Source: Tetragonia tetragonoides (lineage: Eukaryota; Streptophyta; Magnoliopsida; Caryophyllales; Aizoaceae). From it: a stretch of DNA of 64,000 bases. Position 1 is the first letter of the stretch, and every line of letters begins with the position of its first letter. Positions 44,612-56,265 of the stretch are shown in pieces. Under the pieces are notes generated by a model that ran no database searches, had not been told where the DNA came from, and was given only the letters and a program-made list of their open reading frames with translations. Both the position numbers and the translations under genes were made by a program. Location: positions 15,413,001 to 15,477,000 of the forward strand of contig CM076153.1 in NCBI GenBank assembly GCA_038025085.1. The letters run 5' to 3'.

Positions 44612-45583
44612 CTAGTGTACATCTTCCATAGCCTCGTCATAAGACTCTGGTTCTCCCCCGTCAGTGAGCATTTTTACATACTCGGTCGCTGGGTATTTAA
44701 TAGATGGTTGATGCTTCCTATTAGATCTTCTCAATTGAGGTGCTTCGGGAGGTGGTTGAACATCATCACCATATTGATCCTCTTCCTGTTCATCTTGACC
44801 TTCATTGTCATGTGCAACAGGAGATTCGGGATCCATATTCACCGGAACTTAGGGAACAGACTTTGGATTTTGCTTCTTTTCAAAGTACTCAACAGTTTGA
44901 TCTTCAAAGAAGATCACATCTCTACTTCTCACTATTTTCTTGTCTATCGGGTCCCACAATCGGTAGCCGAACTCTTCTTCTCCATAGCCTACGAAGATAC
45001 ACTGCTTCGTTTTGCTGTCAAGCTTGGATCTTTCGTCTTTGAGAAATGTGCACAAATGCTCTGCATCCAACGACTCTCAAGTACTTGTAGGAGACATCTT
45101 TCCCTTTCCAAATTCTCTCTGGGATATCACTATCGAGAGGCACTGAGGGAGACAGTTGATTAAGTGGACTGTTGCTTTCAGTGCCTCTCCCCAAATGGAT
45201 TTAGGCAGCTTTGCGTGAGAGAGTATTGCTCGAACTCTTTCCTTAATTTTCGGTTCATTCTCTCCGCTAGACCCTTTTTTTGTGGCGTTTTAGGGATAGT
45301 CTTCTCGTGCCTGATGCCATGACTTTTACAATAGGCTTCAAATGGCCCTCTATACTCTCCACCGTTGTCTGCTCTGACACACTTCAACTTCACGCCAGTT
45401 TCACTCTCCACTTTGGCGTGGAATTGTTTGAATACTTCCAGCACTTGGTATTTCGTCACCAATATATGTAAAGGCCCGGACCTTTCTGGATTGATTGTCA
45501 TCAATAAATGTAACGAAATAATATGCACCACCAAGTGATCTCTCTATCATAGAGCAAACATCTGTGTGGACCAAGTCCAACAT
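44612..45583 (-). pseudogene. Copia integrase core and C-terminal linker
   Basis: Pieces read LDLVHTDVCSM and GGAYYFVTFIDD (about 45575-45490), CVRADNGGEYRGPFEAYCKS and TPQKKGLAERMNRKLRK (45178-45534), then IFVGYGEEEFGYRLWDP (44849-45070) and an acidic linker (44612-44842). The DDE residues are visible but the frame changes several times; PQKKGLAERMNR stands for the usual PQQNGVAERMNR. Confidence 0.85.
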
Positions 45584-45755
45584 GTGGTTTCGCCTTGACG
45601 GAGGGGTTCGCTAGAATGATATTCTGTGTTGTTTTTCAGCCAAAAAATCAGCACATGGCTTCAATGGTGCACCTTTAACTTCAGGGAGGATTTGCTTCCG
45701 AGCAAGAATTTGTAAGCCTTTCTCACTCATGTGCTCGAGTCTCTTATGCCATAAC

Positions 45756-46362
45756 TGTTGGATTTGCCCTATGAACTAATCATAATAAGAATTAATAATT
45801 GCATTATTGGTTGGACTATGGATACCGATATTTACTTAATATGGGTAATCGTAATGTTTTGCTAGAAACCAATTACGGTTTATGGGCCCGAAAAGAGTTT
45901 TGGACTTACTGCCACATTAAGTAAACTAGCAAGGTCGCACACTTAACATGCTCGTTTTATTAGAAAGGTCTAATTCGGATTAGGCCCATCACACACTTAA
46001 CCTAATAAACCCTCCTGCCTCCATATATATATCGTGACTCCTGATCAGTTAGAATACATGTGATAATCAGTTTTCACGAAACCCTAATTGTGTGTCATTA
46101 GAGTAAGGAGAAAACGGAGGTTGTGATCGGGATCGCTGTACTAGCATACTGACGTGTGGACTCGAGCCTGTGTGTGGATACCAGTTGAGGCACAACATCT
46201 GACGTGTTCATCCATACCCAACCATTGTTCATCCAACCAGCGACCAAAGGAGTGAGGTAGGATTTCGATTTGATATTTAATTACAGTAATCACATGTTTT
46301 TTTGGGTTAATCAAATTTCTATTATGCATGTATGATCATGAAAGTAGTTTGAAATTCCTTCA
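45756..46362. mobile_element. Solo LTR inserted in the Tork-like element
   Basis: 607 bp, TGTTGGATTTGCCC...AAATTCCTTCA, with target duplication ATAAC at 45751-45755 and 46363-46367. Removing it rejoins the minus-strand frame as FIELWHKRLEHMSEKG, the GAG-pre-integrase motif, which confirms the borders. No internal retroelement sequence remains, so it is the product of LTR-LTR recombination. Confidence 0.9.
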
Positions 46363-46468
46363 ATAACTCGATAAAAGGATCGGCTAACGTATCATTGACC
46401 TCTCCTCGACTCACTTTAGCTTAAGTCATGTACAAAGTTCTCTGTTTAATTCATCGTGCCACGACCAG

Positions 46469-47002
46469 TAGGGGTGAGCAATGGGACCAAGTACCTGGTT
46501 CTGGATCCGGAACCGGTCAGGATCTGGCGGGTCCAGACTTGGAACCAGTCCCACCGGGACTAGTTCTGATTTCAGAATTTCGGAACTGGTTGGAACCAGT
46601 ACCAGTTCCGAGTACTAGTTTTTGGGACCAGGTACCCTCCGGGTACCCGGCAAGACCAATTCCAACATACTTTGATGTGACATTGAGTTTTATTAATTAT
46701 TGTTTTTGTGTTTTCATTTTTGGGTTCTAATATTATGATATTAGGTAAACTTTAGTAATATATGGTTTATTAAAGAGAGTTGTTTAAAATAATATTAAGT
46801 TTGGGGAAAAAAGAGAACAAAAAAGTCTATGAAAAAATGGAAATGGGTACTTGGTTCCGGAACTGATACCCGCCAGTTCCAGTACCAGTTTCCAGATTTC
46901 AGGATCAGTGGTAACCAGTTCAAGTACCAATTCTCAGATTTCAGGACCCGCAGTAACCAGTTCCAGGTATTTTAGGCGGGTACCCACCCATGCTCACCCC
47001 TA
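46469..47002. mobile_element. hAT MITE with TAGGGGTGAGCA ends
   Basis: 534 bp, TAGGGGTGAGCA...TGCTCACCCCTA, with 8-bp target duplication ACGACCAG at 46461-46468 and 47003-47010. The interior is full of GGAACCAGTACC/GGTACCC-type inverted words near each end. No transposase. Confidence 0.92.
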
Positions 47003-47010
47003 ACGACCAG

Positions 47011-48187
47011 GTTTCCCTTTGAGAGTTTCCACCTGCCATTGCTTAACTGGTTGCAATATCCATCATTGTCGAGCTTTCCAGTGGACATTAAGTTGAGCCG
47101 GATGTCGGGTACATGACGTACATCTTTGAGTACAAACTTGCAACCAACATTAGTCTCCAAGCATATATCTCCAATTCCGATAATCTTGGATGAGTCGTCA
47201 TTTCCCATTCTCACACTCCCAAAAATCACCAGCAGTGTAGGATGAGAAAAAATCGCCATGTGAAGTGAGGTGGTGTGAAGCGTTAGAGTCAACAACCCAC
47301 GTGCTATCTTCACATGCAAGATTTAGGTAACCATCGTCACCTATAAAGTATACTTCGGAGCTGACAACAACAACACTGGTGTTCTTTTCATCATTATTTT
47401 GATCACCATAATCATTTCCATTTTTCTCCTTCACCTGATCTCGTTTGCGTTGTCTACACTCGTTTTTTTTGTGGCCCGACTTTTGACAATAGTAATATTT
47501 TATTACTTTCCTGGACTTTGATCTCCTACTGGATTTGTCGCGTTTGTGCGACCATGCGTGCTTACTTCTTCCACAATTGCTTTCAACAATATTAGCTTCC
47601 GTGGAAGGAGTATGTTCTCGTCGTCTTGCTTCTTCATTGAGCAAGCTATCCTTCACAATAGACGTTGTGAGTTTTCCTTCTGGAGCCGAATTACTCAGTG
47701 ACAATATGAGCGTTTCCCAGCTATCCGACAGGGAGCTGAGAAGTAATAATGTTTGAACTTCATCATCTAGCACCATTTTCATGCTTGTTATTTGATTTAA
47801 CAAGCCCTAAAAATCACTGAGGTGCTCTACTACGCTGCGACCATCTTTGTACTGCAGTTTCACCAATCTTCTCACCAATGAGGCTTTATTTAAAGTCGTC
47901 TTTCTCTCGTACATGGCCTCCAACTTTCTCCAAAGTGTATAAGAATTTGTATCATTGACAACATGCTAAAAAACACTTATTTGATCAATATATTGACGGA
48001 TTAAACCGATAACTTTTCTATTGACCAATTTCCAATCGTCGTCGGACTTATCAGCCGGTTTTTATCGGTTGATACTGGTATGTACATTTCTTTGCAAAAA
48101 GGAATATCCTCCATTCTTGGCTTCCATATAGAAAAATTTGATGCCGTCAATTTTGATCATGTCACTAATAGTGACAGAATCTTCCAT
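47011..48187 (-). pseudogene. Copia gag and protease of the Tork-like element
   Basis: Gag probably begins at 48187 (MEDSVTISDMIKIDG). It shows VRRLVKLQYKDGRSVVEHLS and LLLLSSLSDSWETLILSLSN, then the zinc knuckle CQKSGHKKNECRQRK, the protease WVVDSNASHHLTSHGDFF, and CKFVLKDVRHVPDIRLNLMS up to the hAT insertion. The protease site reads DSNA instead of DSGA, losing the glycine of the active-site triad. Several stops lie upstream of 47803. Confidence 0.88.
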
Positions 48188-48236
48188 TTTGACTTACATA
48201 AGAAATAACTCATCCAACCCGTGCTCTGATACCACT

Positions 48237-49031
48237 TGTTGGGAAAATGCCTAAAATGTTCAGCGGAAGTATTGACTCTTTTCCCTCTTGTGTAATTAAA
48301 ATGAGCTAATAAAATCACCAAGAAAATAACGGATATGACACACCGATTTTTACGTGAAAAACCCTGCAAGAGGAAGAGAAAAAATACGGGACCGTAATCC
48401 GCAAAATATCTTCACTATGATAAATGGGGATACAAATCTACATCTATAGGACCACCTAGAGGCTCACCAAAATAATAACTCTCACCCTAGAGGTGGATAA
48501 ACATGGAACATATTTCACCGGGATGGTTGATAACTGTTCCGATTTCGGATCCGGATGAACAATCGAACCGATGTATGTGAGGCTAACACTCCCACTAACA
48601 ATACTCTATTTTTGTGACTCGATCGGAGATTATTTACTTTCCGATCGGATATTTCACAGGATTACTCTAAGCTCTCTATATCTCTAACTGAGTAAATAAC
48701 TTGTGAGATTTTTGCTTCTTCAATTTTTGCTCTGCATTTTGCCGTGGAATGGCATGCTATATATAGTGGTTTCAAAGACACATTTGTCACATGTCTTCTG
48801 CCACCACCTATGCATAACCCACCAGTGATTTTATTTGTTTCATACCTTCACATTAAATGAAGGTTTTGATCTTAAACATTTTCAGTAGAAAATGTTGGCT
48901 CCTACTGATGCTATAGTGTCGGCCTATACTAGCTCGACAACTTTGACTTCCTCCTTTTTTTTTCCTTTTCTGTTTTCTTTAGTTTATCAATTATTGTTGC
49001 TGGGTCCCACAAAATATAAGGGACCCCAACA
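48237..49031 (-). repeat. LTR (5') of the Tork-like element
   Basis: 795 bp; partner at 42297-43072. Confidence 0.9.
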
Positions 49032-49036
49032 TCATG

Positions 49037-50681
49037 ATCTTCATATGGCAATCACCCTTGTTTATGAACTGTTAGTGCTCTAAATTTCAATCACTGGTTA
49101 TAGGATATTTGATTCATTATATTTGGTTTTTAGATGGCTCAAAAAGCGTAGAAAAAAAGTACACCAAAGTGGAATTTCAAAGTAGTAACTAGGATATAAT
49201 TCTAGGTGCATCAGTTATTGAATCTGTTTTGTTGAAACTGTTTTTAGGTGTGAAAATTTAGATTAGATTATTTGAGTTATTGTCCTGGAAGACAATAGGG
49301 TGTCGAACTAAAACTATGGGATGACTCTACTATCAGGTCAATTTCAACCTTTGAGAAGAAGTCTGCCATCCCTTTATGTTTCATATACAATATACACCAC
49401 ATGTAACCCTTGTACTCTCAGACAAATAGTGGTTGTGCGAAAGACGATTTGCATTTGGTTGATATTATAGTGTCGCTTAGGAAAACAAGGAGTTTAACAT
49501 CGATGTTAACCTCTTGTTTCGATCATCAAGTAGATAATCTTTGTCTACCACGTTGCCACATATACGAAGAGACTTTTTTATTTGGTAAACAATAATTGAG
49601 TCCCTCATGGGGTGAGAGACCCCTAATGTCTGTAAAATAGCTATTGAAATACACTTTTATTGAAATAGTTTGACATAAATAAAGAGTCTTGAGAATAAAA
49701 TGGTCCACCGCTTATCCGATGATGATACTTTTTTAAAGATTATCTACAAAAACATGTGCCAAATGATGTTGTGAACCACAGAAAAACAAGAGAGAGGATC
49801 GAAAGTTAAGAAAGTACACCGAAATCTCAACGTTTAATGACAAAAGAGAAGTAACTGACATCCGCGTTTACAAGACCAAAAGATGGTGCAAATGGTGAGT
49901 TAGGCAATTAGCATCAAAGAACGAAAGAAAGTAGAGAGTTGATATGGGCCAAAAAACCTAAATGGGAAACATGATGCTCAATGGACAAATTGAACTCACA
50001 AATGTTTTTCATGGATATTCATGCTCTTAAGTCAAGGTCGGTCAATGGGTAGGCCTGAGGGGCGGCCGCTCAGAGCGAGTCCTACAAAGGGGCCCAAATA
50101 CACAAAAACAATTATAATATAAAAGAAGTTGCAAAAGAGAGTCATAAAAGATACCATGGAAGGGTGGTTTCCATCTTTGATTGCGGAGTTGAACTTCCCC
50201 TTACCTAAGGATCGAATTCCTACGAGCTCATTTTACGCCTTGTGTTATTTGCCATTTCTTTATCTTCGGGCCATGGCTTGTTTGTTCCTTATTTCTCTTT
50301 TCCCGCATTTTTCCTTCTCATTTTATTTTGTCAAGATCCATTTGCTTCTTGTGAATTTTGTCATTTCTTTATCCTGAGCTCCTTTTATTTTATTTTTTTT
50401 TGAAAAGCCAAGAAAACCGGAGGTTAAACTAAGGTATTTGTTACCAATAATTTGGTAATGGACTTGTCAAAAGGGTTTGACCAAGGTGAGGCCAAATCAC
50501 AAGAATGACCCAAATGTGCTCAATATCTGTCACATCATTTTATTACCGATAGTAATGGAGTACTTTCACTTTGTCAAAAAAAATGGAGATCCTTCTTTTT
50601 ATCAATGATGACATTCTCTATCTCCTAAGAGATAGCCCAAATGACTTTGATTACCGCTAGGTTGTCACTTTCAATAGTATA
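49037..50681. other. Gene-free stretch
   Basis: No protein similarity recognised. The short patch CTGAGGGGCGGCCGCTCAGA (50056-50075) followed by AAAGGGGCCCAAATACAC is GC-rich in AT-rich surroundings and resembles a transposon tail; I cannot assign it. Confidence 0.4.
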
Positions 50682-51650
50682 CTAGGTGTATGCCCCGTGC
50701 GATGCACGGGCTTGCAGTTTATCATTAGAAAATATATTTTGAATGCTATCAAGAAAATAGGTTAATGGATTTATCAATACGGTATATATATAATAACTAA
50801 AATGGAGTTACCCGTACAAAATCAAAGTTGTGCTATGTGTACTAAAGTTGTTTATGTGACATGCGATAACAGTTTTTGGGATTAAAAGGAAAAATTAATT
50901 TATATTTTTTGATACTTTAAAAAATTAATCAAAAAATTAGTTAAATGACATATTCACACACCTTGATATATACTCTATCAACCGACACATTTGCACATTT
51001 GTCTACTTATGTAGTCCATAAATTTATTTACCTACCTTATTAATAGTCAATATACTACTATTGGTTCTTATGTCTCTTTGGTTTGAATATTTTTTTATAT
51101 AATATTACTTGTGTGTCATGTAATGTGTTATGGCAACGATTATTTTGATCCATGTAGATAAATTAATTTTTCTTATTCACATTATTTTACCTATTTACCA
51201 TATTACTCGATCTCCATGAATCATGTATTTTTATTGGAGTACGAAATCAATTTGAAGATTGAGATGCATAATACGTGAATTTATCCGTTAGTTTTAAAGT
51301 TTTTGTGCATCTATTACTTAGCTTCTTTTTTCTAGAAGACTTTATGCATCTATTACTTGTGACTACTTTCCCTTATTAAATTTGTTGTATCTAGTTTTCA
51401 ACATAGTTTAGTTTAAGTTTAATTATGGTTCATGTATCTTTCACTCATAAAATATATTTATATGTTCCAAGTATCCTAATTTAATTAGATAACATGGTTT
51501 ATGTATCCTCATTAATTATTTAATTTGGCATTAACTTTTGGATATGATGATGACTGGATATGGTGATAGACATGCAGAACACGTGCCAATACAACAAGTG
51601 TGTATGATCCAATTTTTTTTTGTGCAAATGTGTATGATCCAATTTTAGTA
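50682..51650 (-). mobile_element. Helitron-like element, copy 1
   Basis: Read on the minus strand the left end is a hairpin CCCGTGCATCGCACGGG (50710-50694), eight to nine bases, then CTAG (50685-50682) followed by T: the layout of a Helitron 3' end (hairpin, CTRR, insertion before T). The body is AT-rich and non-coding. The far end near 51650 is set only by similarity to copy 2 (GGATATGATGATGACTGG ... ATGATCCAATTTT). Confidence 0.5.
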
Positions 51651-51959
51651 AACGTTAGATTCATCTTATTGTATGTTCTTTTTTTTGAAGATTCTTAATG
51701 AGTTAAGACTTACTTGTTGAAATATGCGGATTGACGTGATATTTTGAAATTATTTTTCTGGTTTATGAAACTTAAGTCATTAAAGAATGGAACGATAACT
51801 TTTATGTATACTAATTATATAATTTTAATGGTTAGTGAGAGTAGTAAGTTAGTAACTAAGCTTCGCCTACTTTTTAAGGTAAATACATCGAATCATGATA
51901 TGTCGCCTATGTATGCAATGCCATGGATGCCACATGTCAATACAACAATTGTCATGATT

Positions 51960-52860
51960 TTCTTTTATACCCCTTGCGATGCACGACCTTGTTAGTATAT
52001 CATTGATTATAAGTGTCCCATCCTTTTTAAATGTCATTTTAGTTGTTCGTCGTGTTTCATTTGACCTCAATTTGTGGAAAAACTATTTAGATTCAAAATA
52101 TGAAAGAATATTTGTTGGGTTCGTATTAGAAAGTACTTTCACCATATATAATTTTCATAATTTTAACGTACTCCGATTTATGAGAAAATTGTGGTCAAAG
52201 TTTAACTTCGAAAATTGGAAACGAAAAATTATTTAGATTCAAAATATGAAATACTAATATTTGTTGGGTTCGTATTGGAAAGTACTTTTACTATATAATT
52301 TTCATTTATTTATATACTTCGATTTAATATGTTAAATTTCTTATGCGTCATATTATTTGGTATGCAGTGGTTATTTGGACTCCATGTGAATATATCAATC
52401 AATGTTCTCATTCTTTTTTAATTAAAATAATTTTTGAAGAAATTAATTATTACGACTACCTTATTCATGGTCACATTCTAACAATACTATATTTCTCCAT
52501 CTCCATAGGGTTTAATCATATAATGTCCCAACAATTGCTTTCTAATATATTGCTCAGGTATAAAATCACTTAGAAAATCAAGATGTATGTATAAAAATTA
52601 TCGATAAATAAATATTACCTGTGACAATTCTACCTTATTAAATTCGATGTGCCTAGTCTTTTGTATAATTTAGATTAAGTTCATGAACCGTATTTATGTA
52701 GTTTATGTTCATGTACCATACTTTAATTAGATTATAAGGTTCATGTATGTATTTAATTAATTAGGTGACATAGCATTAACTACTGGATATGATGTTGACT
52801 GGGTATGATGACATGGCATGACACGTGTCAATGCAGCAACGTGCATGATCCAAATTTATA
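51960..52860 (-). mobile_element. Helitron-like element, copy 2 (diverged)
   Basis: TACCCCTTGCGATGCACGACCTTG at 51968-51991 is a decayed form of the copy-1 hairpin. GGTTCATGTATG..., CTGGATATGATGTTGACTGGG and CATGATCCAAATTT follow in the same order as in copy 1. The hairpin is disrupted and CTAG is missing. Confidence 0.4.
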
Positions 52861-53219
52861 TATATACTAGGTTTTATCCCCGTACTTCGCACGGGCTCGT
52901 AAAACAATTATTTATGAATATAATATGATAATATAATGTTATATTTGATGTGAAATTATTAATTTTATTAGTAAAATATATTTTATTTTATTTTTGCAAA
53001 GATTTCTATCCATAGGACGCAGCATGCTAATTCTTGAAAATGATATTTTCATGCGACCTTCATTTGTAATGAGACTGGACTAAGTTTAGTTACATAATAA
53101 AAAACAGTATATGTACACTAATTTTAATAAGTAATACATTAATGAAAATAATGAATAAACTCATTCTGCATTAACGGTATATGTGCACTAAAAGTTGATA
53201 GCATATGCTCGTTTTATTC

Positions 53220-53761
<542 letters not shown>

Positions 53762-54186
53762 TTAGATTCTTAAACTCTTTTCCCATTTTTTCCTTTTCCA
53801 CTTAATTTGACGGGTTATTTTATTATTCCAATCATGCTATTCATAGCTTGTTTCTTATTTTAGTCACGCTAATTACAAAGCAATTACACATAACATGTGC
53901 ATAAATCGAACCTTAGAATTCTCATAAAAAAGCTACATGAATTTCCAAAGTATTCCCCCTCAAAAAAAAAAAAAAAAAAAATTCCAAAGTATTCATATCC
54001 CGTTTCTTTTAAATGAAAATTGGGTCGAAAATAAATCATTCTTACGAGTATTATTTTTCGTTAGAGTTTCTTTTAGAAATGGCAAAACAAGCTAGTGATA
54101 TTTTAGGGACCCTTGTTTTTTTATTTCGCCCAAGGGCTCCTAAAAGACCAGGACTAACACTGCTCTATTTATTTTTTCGGAATTAT

Positions 54187-54997
54187 TTAATGTAAATCCT
54201 AAATTACTAAATGCAAATCTTTTTGTTGCAATAGTTCCAAAAGTACCATTTTCATTTGCAAACCATTTTTCTCCTCTTGTTCCTTTTTCCTTCTGGCAAA
54301 GTCCTCGATACTCTAATGAACATGGACCAGGGTTGATTTCTTTGATCAAGATCAAAAATTTAATGAAATTAATCACAATATTGAGCTGATATAACCAAAA
54401 GAATTAGAATTTAATATATTTTTTCCCCAATTGTACATCGTTAGGGTTTATGGGGTTATGACTTATGGGTGGATTAATTGGTGGTTGGGTCATGGGTGGT
54501 TCACGGTTCCGGTGGCTGAGGGTATGTGCGATGGGCGTTGGGTGGCAGGCGAGGTGGTTTACGGCGCCGGTGGCTGAGGGCATGGGGGTTGGGCGGCAGG
54601 CGGGGTGGGCTTGGGTTCGAACTGGGAGAGGAAAGCTTGGGTTTGAACAGAAGGTGAGGTGGGCTTTTCGAATGGCAGGCGGGGTGGGCTCTGGAACGCG
54701 GGGATAGGAGGGCTGAGGATGGGAGGGGGTGGGGTGGTTGATGCGGAGGTGGGGGTGCTGTCGAGGCTGATAGGGGTGAGGAAGGGCTGAGAGGGGGTGG
54801 GGGTTGTTTTTTTTTTTTTTTTTAATTTTTTCCCATATTTTTTTTTTGTTTTATTTGTTTAATTATGTTAGGATTAATGGGTTGAGGGAATGGAGAACTA
54901 TAGAGAGAAAAGAGGGAGAGCGGAAAAGGAGAGAGAAAATTGCTAGGGATATTACTGGAAAAAAGGATTTGCGTTAGTAAATTGGGATTTACATTAA
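54187..54997. mobile_element. TIR element of unknown superfamily with G-rich interior
   Basis: TTAATGTAAATCCTAAATTA... (54187-54224) and ...TAAATTGGGATTTACATTAA (54961-54997) are inverted copies of about 36 bp with few mismatches. No target duplication is evident. Between them lies a strongly G-rich strand (54450-54800) with a 58-bp tandem repeat. No protein is recognised. Confidence 0.55.
54498..54607 (+). repeat. G-rich 58-bp tandem repeat, two copies
   Basis: Copy 1 from 54498 (GGTTCACGGTTCCGGTGGCT) and copy 2 from 54556 (GGTTTACGGCGCCGGTGGCT), the second slightly shorter. Rich in GGG runs. Confidence 0.75.
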
Positions 54998-56265
54998 GCA
55001 ACTCCTTTTTTTTTTTAACAATATACCGAAGCTCTTAACCTTATCTTATCTTATTATTAAAACACTGTGCAACGCTTCTAAGACTGGTCACATGACATAT
55101 TTGAGATTGACACATGGGATGACATGTAAGTCCCCAAGTTCTTATGGCAGTGACACGTAAGTCGCCACATGTGCCGCCCATGCAAGTGTGTCAAGCATTT
55201 ATTTGACTTAATAAATACAAAACGACATAATATTATCATATTGTTCAAGTAATAAAACCAAATAACTTTTGTTACGCAATTATAAAAATAATAATTTTTA
55301 CTTCATTGCATCAAATTCGGAAAATACTTCAAAACAAGATACATTTGTTCTATATTTGACCCTGTAATGTTTGGTAGAAGTTATAAAACATATACATTAC
55401 ACATGTTCTCCTCGCCATCTTACACTTCTACGATGTATTTTTTATGTCTGTCATGTGGTGCTTATATCACTATTGCATTGTCATGTGTTGTTATGTCATT
55501 CGTTACTTTCACTGTATGATTAATCTGTTAAGCTAAATTGTCACAAAATAGATAATTAAGTATCAAAACTTCTTTAATTAGAACATTTACTTACTTTTTT
55601 ATAAAAAAGAAGAAAAAAAATACCCCTAATCACATGATTATGTCTCTGTGTAATTAAAACACTTACTATAACGTCTAAAAGAATAGACAACATATAAAAA
55701 AAAACTGACCTAGGACATCGCCCGGGACCAAAATTAGTTGATCTTAAAAATCATGCTCTTAATCTTAGGGGCATAACTAATATTCGCAAAAAAAGAAAAA
55801 AAATTCAAGTCAAAGACCACCGGTGCATTTGAAATGCTTATTTTTTTTTACTTACTACTAGAAATTGGTTAGGTTGACTATCAACATCTGAATTACAAAG
55901 ATCCAGCACTCACGGTCGCACAAACTCTTTTCATGACACGATCAAATGGTTGCTCACCCGAGACGCCAAAAGCCTAATTGGCTGCTCATTAACAGCTGTC
56001 CAAAATCCTACAAACTATTAAACTCATAATAATCCCAAAAAAGGTGTAATTACACTCACTTAATCCACAAGCAACAAAACAAAAGTACCGACGGACTTCT
56101 CTATGATTTTATTTTTCAATATTACCCGCATTTTCTCTCTCCTCACCCCTCTCTCTCCTCACCCCTCTCTCTCTCTCTCTCTCTGTCACACTCTAACAGC
56201 AACCAAAGATCAAGGTAGTACCAACTTCCAACTCTCTCTCTCTCTGAAACGATCAAGCGATTGCA
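54998..56265. other. Upstream region of the LIKE-COV gene; no other gene
   Basis: Mostly AT-rich. Near 55044 the sequence TCTTATCTTATTATTAAAAC looks like a Helitron 5' start but no matching 3' end was found. A CT-rich leader (about 56133-56245, with CTCTCTCTCTCTCTCTCTG) precedes the LIKE-COV ATG and is probably its 5' UTR. Confidence 0.45.

Larger units (their letters stand above)
42297..49031 (-). mobile_element. Tork-like Copia retrotransposon with two later insertions
   Basis: LTRs at 42297-43072 and 48237-49031 (TGTTRGG...CCCCAACA), target duplication TCATG at 42292-42296 and 49032-49036, and a minus-strand primer site GTGGTATCAGAGC just after the 5' LTR. Gag, protease, integrase, reverse transcriptase and RNase H occur in Copia order and resemble the Tork lineage (Tnt1-like motifs). 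Many stops and shifts and a changed protease site show it is dead. A solo LTR and a hAT MITE sit in the region before the integrase. Confidence 0.92.

Noticed and set aside
55044..55740. Possible Helitron starting TCTTATCTTATTATTAAAAC
   Set aside because: No convincing hairpin plus CTRR 3' end could be found downstream; the start motif alone is weak.
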